Assembly: GCA_047629355.1 (NCBI GenBank)
Contig: JBLHWU010000104.1
Location: 1-21,799 of the forward strand
Direction of reading: 5' to 3'
DNA: 21,799 nt
Source of the DNA: CAYUNA01 sp047629355
GTDB taxonomy: Bacteria > Bacteroidota > Bacteroidia > Chitinophagales > Saprospiraceae
The notes under the pieces were generated by a model that was given only the letters and a program-made list of their open reading frames with translations, had not been told where the DNA came from and ran no database searches. Positions within the stretch are counted from its first letter, which is position 1; every line of letters begins with the position of its first letter. This document shows positions 8,876-16,600 of this stretch, piece by piece. The position numbers and the translations under genes are program-made.

Positions 8876-10489
8876 ATGGGTAAAGTCTTTAATAATTTCA
8901 CAACAAATCCAAAGAACGATATTTTATCAGGATTGACCGTTGCTTTGGCATTAGTGCCAGAAGCGGTGGCGTTCGCATTCGTGGCAGGTATTGACCCATT
9001 AGTGGGACTATATGGCGCATTTATGATGGGCGTGATTACTGCATTATTTGGTGGTCGTCCTGGTATGATTTCAGGAGCAACGGGCGCGATGGCAGTTGTG
9101 ATGGTACACATGATTCAGCAAGGGAACGCAGCAGGAATGGCGTTGGCAACACCGATTGAAAACTTGGGATTGCAATGGCTTTTCATCACCTTGTTAATAG
9201 TTGGTGGAATCCAGATTATGGCAGGTGTTTTTCGACTTGGAAAATTTGTGCGACTCATCCCCCACCCCGTTATGATGGGGTTTGTGAATGGTCTCGCGAT
9301 TGTGATTTTCTTGTCGCAACTGGGCATGTTTAAAGAAACCGTCGGTGGTGAAAAACAATGGTTGCAAGGCATGGATATGGCGATAATGCTGGGATTAGTT
9401 GGTTTAACCATGTTTATTATGTGGGGCTTACCGAAGTTGACCGAGAAGATTCCTTCCGCATTAGTGGCAATTGTGGCAGTAGCAGCCATTACCATTTTTG
9501 GCGGGCTTGATGTGAGTACCGTTGGTTCGTTTATTCGTGACGGTGGCGGTGAAGGATTGCAGGGTGGATTGCCGACTTTTCAAGCACAGATTTTTACCAT
9601 GTTTGACACCTTAAATGGACACTGGAGTTTGATTATTTCGACCGCGTTTTTATTGGCAGCAGTTGGTTTGATTGAGTCCTTGATGACCTTGAATTTGATT
9701 GATGAAATGACCGAATCACGTGGTAATGGTAACCGGGAATGTGTGGCACAAGGTGGTGCAAATATCCTGAATGGCTTATTTGGTGGCATGGGTGGTTGCG
9801 CAATGATTGGACAATCAATTATCAATGTGGAATCAGGTGGACGTGGACGTTTGTCGGGTGTAGCTGCGGCTGTCGCATTGCTTTGTTTTGTCCTTTTTGG
9901 TGCGCCGTTGATTGAGCAGATTCCAATTTCAGCATTGGTTGGTGTCATGTTTATGGTCGTAATTGGGACGTTTGCTTGGAGTAGTTTTCGAATTCTCCAC
10001 AAGATTCCAAAGTCAGATGCCTTTGTTTTGATAGCGGTGTCAGCAATTACGGTTTGGCAAGATTTGGCAATTGCAGTGATTGCAGGGGTGATTATTTCTG
10101 CCTTAGTTTTTGCTTGGAAAAATGCAACGATGATTCGCGCACGTAGACGGATAAAAGAAGATGGTACGAAGGTTTATGAAATCTGGGGTCCATTGTTTTT
10201 TGGTTCTGTCCAAAATTTCAACTCGAAATTTGATGCAAAGAATGACCCTGAAAGTGTTGAAATTGACTTCATTGAATCTAAAGTAAGCGATCATTCCGGT
10301 ATCGAAGCCTTGCGAAATATCGCCAATAAATACATGGATATGGGCAAAAAAATAAAGATTACCCACTTGAGTCCTGAGTGTCAAACCTTACTGTTGAAAG
10401 CCAATCCAAAATGGGATGAAGTAATTGAAACCTCAATTGATGACCCAAGGTATCATGTGGTGACGGATTTGATGGATACGGAAGCTTAG
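8876..10489 (+). CDS. SulP-family anion transporter with STAS domain
   Basis: A 537-aa inner-membrane SLC26/SulP protein, likely moving sulfate, bicarbonate or another anion; the substrate cannot be fixed from sequence. It starts with the typical SulP first helices and signature GLTVALALVPEAVAFAFVAG, followed by GLYGAFMMGVITALFGG and GMISGATGAMAVV. About 10-14 hydrophobic segments follow to roughly residue 410. The cytoplasmic C-terminus (about 430-530) is a STAS domain with VEIDFIESKVSDHSGIEAL. The start at 8876 (MGKVFNNFTTNPKND) is preferred over the upstream in-frame TTG at 8828, because the preceding residues are not part of the family. The stop codon at 10487-10489 forms the beginning of a heptanucleotide array. 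No co-transcribed partner such as carbonic anhydrase is present. Confidence 0.93.
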   Translation: MGKVFNNFTTNPKNDILSGLTVALALVPEAVAFAFVAGIDPLVGLYGAFMMGVITALFGGRPGMISGATGAMAVVMVHMIQQGNAAGMALATPIENLGLQWLFITLLIVGGIQIMAGVFRLGKFVRLIPHPVMMGFVNGLAIVIFLSQLGMFKETVGGEKQWLQGMDMAIMLGLVGLTMFIMWGLPKLTEKIPSALVAIVAVAAITIFGGLDVSTVGSFIRDGGGEGLQGGLPTFQAQIFTMFDTLNGHWSLIISTAFLLAAVGLIESLMTLNLIDEMTESRGNGNRECVAQGGANILNGLFGGMGGCAMIGQSIINVESGGRGRLSGVAAAVALLCFVLFGAPLIEQIPISALVGVMFMVVIGTFAWSSFRILHKIPKSDAFVLIAVSAITVWQDLAIAVIAGVIISALVFAWKNATMIRARRRIKEDGTKVYEIWGPLFFGSVQNFNSKFDAKNDPESVEIDFIESKVSDHSGIEALRNIANKYMDMGKKIKITHLSPECQTLLLKANPKWDEVIETSIDDPRYHVVTDLMDTEA

Positions 10490-10563
10490 CAATTAGCAAT
10501 TAGCAATTAGCAATTAGCAATTAGCAATTAGCAATTAGCAATTAGCAATTAGCAATTAGCAAT
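10486..10563. repeat. Heptanucleotide tandem array (AATTAGC)n
   Basis: Positions 10491-10560 are exactly ten perfect copies of AATTAGC, flanked by partial units (TTAGC before, AAT after). The array begins within the stop codon of the SulP gene and ends one base before the stem of the terminator at 10564, so it is transcribed as the 3' untranslated region. Seven is not a multiple of three and each unit contains TAG, so the array closes all frames. Copy number is likely unstable. Confidence 0.95.
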
Positions 10564-10606
10564 ATATGGATTTCTGGTTTGGATACTGGGAATCCATATT
10601 TTTTTT
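10564..10606 (+). terminator. Rho-independent terminator after the SulP gene
   Basis: ATATGGATT (10564-10572) pairs perfectly with AATCCATAT (10591-10599) across an 18-base loop, and a run of T follows directly. Orientation and place fit termination of the SulP transcript just beyond the heptanucleotide array. Confidence 0.7.
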
Positions 10607-10736
10607 AGCTTTTCTTACTAGAAATTTTAGCCGGGTTGCAGGTTAAATTCTTGGTTTCCTTTCAAAAAAAGACTAAATTTAATTATTTTCCCTAAAATTA
10701 CAAAAAGGTTCGGATTTCCAACTCGCAACTCGAATT

Positions 10737-11217
10737 ATGCAAAAATACCGCAATAACGGCGCTATCGGCGCATTACTCGATGAATACAAAAAGGCTATTT
10801 TTGAATTAAAGATGCTGCTAAATAAAGTTTCTACTCCACAATTAAAGGCCATCGTTGATTTAGAAACCAAAGACCCAGATTGCAAATCCATTCAAATGAT
10901 TTTGACGCATGTTGTGCGGGCAGGCTTGAGATATGTCGTTTATATTCGTAAAAACTTAGGGGAAGATATTGATTTTCAAAAAGGAGAAACCTTGACATCA
11001 ATTGCAGTCTATCAAATGGCTTTGGACAAAGTTTTTCAAAAAAAATGAGCAGCTATTTTTGGACTATCCAAGTTTAAAAATAGAGGAATTGGAACAAGAA
11101 AAAAAGATGTTGACCAATTGAGGACAACGCTTCGACCCTGAGCAATTGTTGGAACATGCGCTTGTGCATATTTTGAGACATCGGCGGCAAATTGAGCGGT
11201 TTTTATTGAAATTATAA
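10737..11217 (+). pseudogene. DinB-family protein gene with frameshift and nonsense codon
   Basis: The intact 5' part (10737-11048) encodes MQKYRNNGAIGALLDEYKKA and continues as a DinB-like four-helix-bundle protein, including SIQMILTHVVRAG with a candidate metal-ligand histidine. It ends prematurely at QKK-stop after an A8 run (11038-11045). With seven A the frame continues as NEQLFLDYPSLKIEELEQE, reaches an in-frame TGA at 11119-11121 where a tryptophan (TGG) is expected before GQRFDPEQLL, and ends EHALVHILRHRRQIERF...LKL at 11217. The HxxRHRRQIERF block is typical of the family C-terminus. Reconstructed length is about 159 aa. DinB-fold proteins are metal-dependent and often thiol transferases, but the function here is unknown. 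Two lesions argue for a pseudogene unless both are sequence errors. Confidence 0.8.
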
Positions 11218-11306
11218 ATGCGGCTAAAACATGGTAATTTTAAAAATCAATCATTAAAAAGAAAAAAACCATACCCACCTGGGTCGCGAATAATGATATT
11301 ATCCAC

Positions 11307-11874
11307 CTACTCTTTTTTATTAAAATGCGTAATTTCTTCAGCAATCGGAACACCCAATTCCCGTATTTTTTGAATAATTTCTGGGTTCTTTTTTCCATTA
11401 AAATAAGTCAGCGAAGGATTGAAAAATAGGTGAGGACAACTCATCGGTTTCATTAGACTAACACCCATTCCATCTCCATTTTGAAAAGTAATCCAACCTT
11501 GTTCGAGGCTACCCATTGTCTTTTTAAAACCTAAGTTTTGCCAAACTTTTATGAATTTGACAATATCGGTAGTTTCCAAACTTAGTCCAGCAAAATTACC
11601 CGTTAGAGCAAAAGCGTTTTCTGCAGATTTGAATTCAAAATCAATATTTTTTTCTGTTAAATAAATCCACGTTCCACTAGGGTCACTTAGTAAATATCCA
11701 TCCTTAGTTTTCAGAATTGCCGTCTCTTTTTCTAATTCTGAAACCGTAGCAGACCAAGTCAGATTGATAATTTTTTACGCCTGCACGGGCGAAACGGTCG
11801 GGATTGATTTCAATGACGACTCTTCCGTCAGTTACAAGAGTTAACTGTTCATTTTCGATAATTCTGAATTGCAA
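11307..11874 (-). pseudogene. VOC-superfamily (glyoxalase-like) protein gene with a frameshift
   Basis: Read on the minus strand, a frame with TTG at 11874 as possible start encodes LQFRIIENEQLTLVTDGRVV then EINPDRFARAGVK. It shifts at a T6 run (11771-11776, A6 on the coding strand), and the next frame continues IINLTWSATVSELEKET through DFEFKSAENAFALTGNFAGL to the stop at 11307. Removing one base joins the two into about 188 aa. The second half (GFKKTMGSLEQGWITFQNG...SLMKPMSCPHLFFNPSLTYF) has the look of a VOC-fold protein. Family placement is by pattern recognition and the enzymatic role is unknown. The true start could be further right, but a stop lies only three codons upstream of the TTG. 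A real pseudogene and a single-base sequence error are both possible. Confidence 0.65.
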
Positions 11875-12009
11875 TTTTCGTTAGAAATCAAGGCTGTTTT
11901 GGAGATTATTGGTCGGTGTGTGGATCGTAGTCATTCAATTGTTTTGATGTATTTTTATTTCGGGTTGGAAACTAGAAAGAGTGCTGCTCGGATTGCAAAT
12001 CCGAGTTAC

Positions 12010-12396
12010 TTATATTTCTTTAAACCACAACTCAACTGCCTTTTTTATTCCTCCCGTATAATCAATGAAAATTTCTTCTCCTGCTTCAATATCGCGCATA
12101 CTTTGAAATTCAATTCTTTCATTCAGCAAGTCAAAAATCACTTCTGCATTGGGTTTTGAATTGTGATTGTAAATCGAGCCATAACCCAAAATCAAGCAGG
12201 CAGCTTTCTCATCGTCCGGCATCAAAAAATAATAATCGTGAAAAACGGTTTCGTGGATTACTTTAAGTTCCTTGGCAGGTATCGAAATATAGGGACAAAC
12301 TTCGATGGTATCACCCTTTTCCAAGTCATGAGCGGTGAACATTCCGTTTCCTCTTCCCTCTGAAGGTGCAATGAATAAACCAGGTATGTGTAGCAT
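12010..12396 (-). CDS. Small SET-domain protein (putative lysine methyltransferase)
   Basis: A 128-aa protein consisting of a SET domain only. SET enzymes transfer a methyl group from S-adenosylmethionine to lysine side chains. Visible motifs: GRGNGMFTAHDLEKGD near the N-terminus (cofactor-binding GxG type), YGSIYNHNSKPNAEV (residues about 80-95, the NHS-x-PN type motif) and the C-terminal AGEEIFIDY. The start at 12396 (MLHIPGLFIAPSEGRG) is chosen because the open frame upstream runs through the miniature element at 12415-12611 and is not family-like. The target is unknown; small bacterial SET proteins may modify ribosomal, DNA-binding or host proteins. The mobile element sits only 18 bases upstream of this start, so native promoter or leader sequence has probably been displaced or replaced. 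Confidence 0.85.
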   Translation of the reverse strand: MLHIPGLFIAPSEGRGNGMFTAHDLEKGDTIEVCPYISIPAKELKVIHETVFHDYYFLMPDDEKAACLILGYGSIYNHNSKPNAEVIFDLLNERIEFQSMRDIEAGEEIFIDYTGGIKKAVELWFKEI

Positions 12397-12414
12397 TTCA
12401 ATGTTTTTATAATT

Positions 12415-12611
12415 GGCTCTACGGTGAAAAATGTGGGTCAATATGAGAAGCTCGAAAATCTTACGATTTTCGAGCTTCAAAAAAAAACAGTACGCATTGC
12501 CTACGGTAATGCGGGAGGGGTTATTGGGGGAGAAAAACGGTTTTTGCAAAACCATTTTTCTCCCTCAAACTCCCTTTGTTAAAACTTACCCACAGTTTTC
12601 ACCGTAGTGCC
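12415..12611 (+). mobile_element. Miniature inverted-repeat element (family 1, copy B), complete, with 8-bp target duplication
   Basis: A 197-base element without an ORF. The terminal inverted repeats are 12415-12438 (starts GGCTCTACGGTGAAAA) and 12588-12611 (ends TTTTCACCGTAGTGCC), matching at 22 of 24 positions. The flanks are a perfect 8-bp direct repeat TTATAATT (12407-12414 and 12612-12619). Inside: a perfect 14-bp hairpin (12447-12460 / 12465-12478, loop TTAC), a 6-bp stem with 9-base loop (12493-12513), and a long palindrome (GGGAGAAAAA 12528-12537 / 12555-12564). The GG-C-TCT ends and 8-bp duplications resemble the ISL3 family, so mobilisation in trans by an ISL3-type transposase is inferred. 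It lies in the 5' region of the SET gene. Confidence 0.9.
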
Positions 12612-12631
12612 TTATAATTAGATTTGTTTAT

Positions 12632-12798
12632 CTTAGTAAAAACGATTTAATAAGTTGGACCATAATGCGCCGTAATTTTTTCTTCTAAAGAATTCAAAAA
12701 ATCGTTGCATAGCCTTCGTTACGGAACTATTTTTTGTGTTTTTTAGAAGAGAAAAGGACAAGCATAATGGCCCAAGTTATTGAATCGTTTTTACTTAG
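12632..12798. mobile_element. Long palindromic miniature element (family 2, copy 1)
   Basis: A 167-base imperfect palindrome with arms of about 80 bases. The left end is CTTAGTAA-N9-AATAAGTT. The right end read inward is CTAAGTAA-N9-AATAACTT. Arms also share ACCATAATG/GCCATTATG and TCTTCTAAA blocks. No ORF and no clear target duplication is seen. The element at 18798-18962 has the same ends, spacing and size but largely different interior. It lies 12 bases beyond the target duplication of the preceding element. Confidence 0.7.
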
Positions 12799-13029
12799 GC
12801 ATCAAAGTTACAGACTTTATTTAATAGTTGAGACTTCTAGATGTCCAAACATCCAAATTTCTAAATATCCAGTTCCAAAAGTTAAAAGTTTAATAAAGTA
12901 CCTACTTTAAAAATGGATACAATAGAGATTACTTATTTTTGCGGGGTGGACGAAATTTATAGTTGTTCAGACGTTTTAACAATTTGATAATCAAGTATTT
13001 AAAACTTCAAGTAATCAAAAAAAATTAGC
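12799..13029. other. Spacer upstream of the small lipoprotein gene
   Basis: No gene is seen in these 231 bases. It includes near-repeats of the type ATGTCCAAACATCC / CTAAATATCC (12841-12870). A TATTTTTG at 12934-12941 matches the Bacteroidota -7 consensus TAnnTTTG, but no TTG lies at a fitting distance upstream, so the promoter call is weak. Confidence 0.3.
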
Positions 13030-13401
13030 ATGAAAAATTTAATCGTATTCTGTTTTGCTTTCACAATTTTGACAATAGGTTGTGAAAAATTTACAAAAAA
13101 AGACATTAGTGGAAACTGGCAAGCAGCAAGTTTGAGTGAAGAAGGCAAGCCTTTGAAAGTCAATGTGGATGCCATTTATTTTAACTTTGATGAAAACGGC
13201 GGCTATGAGTATTCCGGCACATTAAAATACAAAGAAAAAGGGTCATATTATTTACAAGGTGATTTGTTGTACACTTTAGATACCATTAATGAAAGTTCGG
13301 TAGAAAAAGCGGTGCGCATTACTAAATTGACGCCAGATTCCCTTTATTTAAAAATGAATGCTTCGGGCAAAGAACAATTTCTACATTTATATAAAAAATA
13401 A
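13030..13401 (+). CDS. Small lipoprotein, lipocalin-like
   Basis: A 123-aa predicted lipoprotein: signal MKNLIVFCFAFTILTIGC with lipid-modified Cys18. The mature part begins near a G-N-W motif (ISGNWQAASL) and alternates short beta strands (AIYFNFDENGGYEYSGTLKY, GSYYLQGDLLYTL, VRITKLTPDSLYLKM), ending FLHLYKK. This pattern is that of lipocalin-like DUF lipoproteins common in Bacteroidota, where GxW marks the first strand. Ligand and role are unknown. It is followed by the surface-protein gene after about 275 bases, with no shared signals visible; they are probably separate transcripts. Confidence 0.75.
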   Translation: MKNLIVFCFAFTILTIGCEKFTKKDISGNWQAASLSEEGKPLKVNVDAIYFNFDENGGYEYSGTLKYKEKGSYYLQGDLLYTLDTINESSVEKAVRITKLTPDSLYLKMNASGKEQFLHLYKK

Positions 13402-13522
13402 AGGCATCAGAGAATATTTTAACCCAGATTTGCCATTTTGTTGCCAAAACTAACTTTTTTCTTCCATTTTTTCCTTTCTCTTATAAAAGAAATATTACTT
13501 TTCGGTCAGTTTTGAGGTTGGC

Positions 13523-13530
13523 TAATTTTG
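13523..13530 (+). promoter_or_regulatory. Candidate -7 promoter element for the large surface protein
   Basis: TAATTTTG matches the Bacteroidota -7 consensus TAnnTTTG. It lies about 150 bases before the chosen start codon at 13678. The -33 TTG is not evident at a standard distance, so this is a partial match only. The rest of the spacer 13402-13677 shows no gene. Confidence 0.3.
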
Positions 13531-13677
13531 CATGTCCAAAATTATTCAATACTTTTGAAACAATTTTTCACTTGAATGAGTAAAAAATCTGGTTTCGACC
13601 AACATTTTCTTTATTTCTAAAACCGAACGATGTTTCACCTATTTACAGCTAAAAGTTTGAAATTCAACTCCTTATCT

Positions 13678-16600
13678 ATGAAAAAACTTTTAACATTTTC
13701 CCTATTCTTGTATTCTGTGGCATTGATTGCACAACCTGCTTACGACGACTGTCAATCTGTTTTTCAGTTGGGCGAAGCACCAAATTGTCCAATCGATACT
13801 ATATTTAATAATGTCAACGCGACAGAATCGGATATTGGGTTCGATAATTTCCCTCCATGTTTTAATGGCGGCGCACCCGTGCGTGATATTTGGATTTCCT
13901 TTGTGGCATCCGATACCATTTTTGATTATGCCATCGAATTGACGGCTTGTCCAGACCTTGCGCTGGGTTTAGCACCAATTTTACAGCCACAAATCGCCGT
14001 TTATCGGGGAGATTGTGGTTTTGATGAACTTCAATTATTGGATTGTGCAACTACAGAAGTAGGGGAAGCCAATTTGCTATTGGAATTGGATGGATTAACG
14101 CCTGGTTTGGAGTATTTCATCCGTATCAATGATTGGTCAGCCACTGGAACACCTAACATGGGTGCATTTAAGTTGTGCGTCAAAGAGCGTGACCCGATTG
14201 TGATTATTGATGGAGATATTACATCAACTGCCTGTACTGGTGAATTATTCGATTCCGGCGGACCCGATGGAGATTATGGAAATGATGAAAATTTTACTTT
14301 TACAGTTTGTCCGTCAGACCTTCACAATTGTATCCTTTTCAGTATGGAATACTACAATATTGAAGATGCGGGTGACCAACTGACTATTTTTGATGGTGAT
14401 GGCACAAATGGTCCTGTTTTATTAACAACTAATGGCGGGAACTTTCCAAATACTGGTTCAGTTTGCTATCAGGTTGCTGCATCAAGTGGTTGTTTGACGC
14501 TACAATTTCAATCAGATGGAAGTTCGACTTTTGAAGGATTTCATGCTTTCTGGGAATGTACTACTGAAGATTGTGATTTGCCGACCCCACTTACTGTCGA
14601 TACAGATATTGAAGATATTGATATTTTAAATAATATTTCTACTCCTCAAACTACCGTAACCATCGCAAGTATTAATTGTCCAGATGGAGCTTATGGTACT
14701 TTTCAGGCAGATGATTCTGATTTAGGTTTAGAAAAAGGTCTGATTTTGACCTCTGGAGGTGCTGCTGGTGCAGTTGGTCCTAGTAATAATTTTGCTTCTA
14801 CTGTTAATGGTGTAGATGGTGATATTGATTTGGACGCACTCTCTCCTGACAATCCTTCACAAGATGCCTGTATCATAGAATTGGATATCTTTGTAGCAAC
14901 AGATGAGTTGACTTTTGAATATGTCTTCGGCAGCGAAGAATATCCAGTTTTTGCTCAACCAACAGCTACTACTTTTAATGACATTTTTGCTTTCTTAGTT
15001 TCTGGTCCTGGTATTACTGGCGACCCGCTTTTGAACGGTCAAGAAAACATTGCGGTTTTGCCTGATGGCAATAATACTTTAGTAGAAATTGCTTCTGTAA
15101 ACGAAGGCGTAAACTGGGAATATTATAGAAATAACGAAACAGTCGCCGGTACCCAAAATGGATTGAGTGTGGCCTATGGTGGTTTAACATCTGATTATTT
15201 AGGTATCAAAAAGAGTTTGACCGCTCGTACAGATGTCATTCCTTGTAATACTTACCGCTTGAAATTAGCGATTGCAGATAGAGGAGATTCCTCCTTTGAT
15301 TCAGGTGTTTTTATTTCTGAATTAAAAGGTGGTTCGCCTTCAATTGGCGTGCAATATTTTTCTGGCATCGACTACTTAGTAGAAGATTGTACGGCGATTC
15401 CTGATAATATAACCATTAATATAGGTACAGAACAAGACGATGATACTACTTTTGATATCGTCATTGGTGGTACAGCGACGATTGGCGTGGATTATACTTT
15501 AGATATTCCATCAACGATTACGATTCCTGCTGGTCAAACAGAAGTTACCTTCCCAATTATCCCTATTTCTGATGACATTACGGAAGGAACAGAGACGATT
15601 GAAATTCAATTGACGAATAACTTCGGTTGTGGTACAGTTATATTTTCGACCCTTACCATTGACTTAGAAGATGCATTGGAAGTAGATATTTTTGCCGGAC
15701 AAGATACTGTTTTTGTTTGTCAAGATGGTTGTACTACCTTATCAGTACAAGGTGCGCAAAGTTACCTTTGGTCTCCTCCAGGTGCTGGTTTTGATACACC
15801 TATTGGTGACAGCCCAGAACTTTGCCCAACTCAAAGTCAGTTCATTAATGTATTGGGTACATTGGGTGTTTGTACCGATAGAGATACCATTTGGGTACAA
15901 TTGATTGACCCAGAAGTAGAGATTATGCCTTTGGGTGCAACTGATTTCTGCCAAGGGGACAGCGTTGTTTTACAAGCAACTAATAATGTTGGAGATGCTG
16001 GCTTACAATGGACGCCAGCGATGGCAATTGAGCCAGACCCGAATACGCAGACGGTTACGGTAAACCCACAAGACAATACAATATATATCGCGACGGTTCA
16101 GTTAGCAGGTTGTATGGCTTCTGATACTTTCCAAGTGAATGTGGATGAATTCGACTTCCCTGAATTATTGGTTTTGGATACCTTTATTTGTCAAACTTAC
16201 CCAGTAACTTTGGCTGCTCCAATTAATAATACGACGACAACTTATCAGTGGACATCTAATCCAAATGACCCTGACCAAATTGATTGTGATACTTGTGCGA
16301 ATCCAACGGTAACACCACAAGTACCGACAACTTACACAGTTCTAGCAACAAGTGAAAATGGTTACTGTGACGAGACTGCCGAAATTACGATTGACGTGGC
16401 ACCAGCTATTTTGGACATTGCAGATTCTGACACGATTGAAATTTGTCTTGGCGAATTGGTTAATCTTTCTGCAGTCACCAATACTGGTGGACTAGGCTTA
16501 CTCTGGTTTCCATCAGATAGTCTTTCTTCTACTACGGAAGCGGATATTGTAGCCAATCCAACGCAAACGATTACTTATTTTGCGACCTTGGATGTAGGTG

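Noticed and set aside
9115..9495. Minus-strand frames of 100-140 codons inside the SulP gene
   Set aside because: They lie antisense to conserved membrane helices and show the biased composition expected of the opposite strand.
10486..10563. Heptanucleotide array as a CRISPR
   Set aside because: Units are 7 bases with no spacers.
12397..12555. N-terminal extension of the SET protein reading through the mobile element
   Set aside because: The 53 extra residues are encoded by repeat sequence with terminal repeats and a target duplication; the SET domain begins right after the start at 12396.
12632..12798. Large hairpin as a terminator for the lipoprotein or SET gene
   Set aside because: It is far from any stop codon, is 167 bases long, and recurs at 18798 with conserved ends, which fits a mobile element better.
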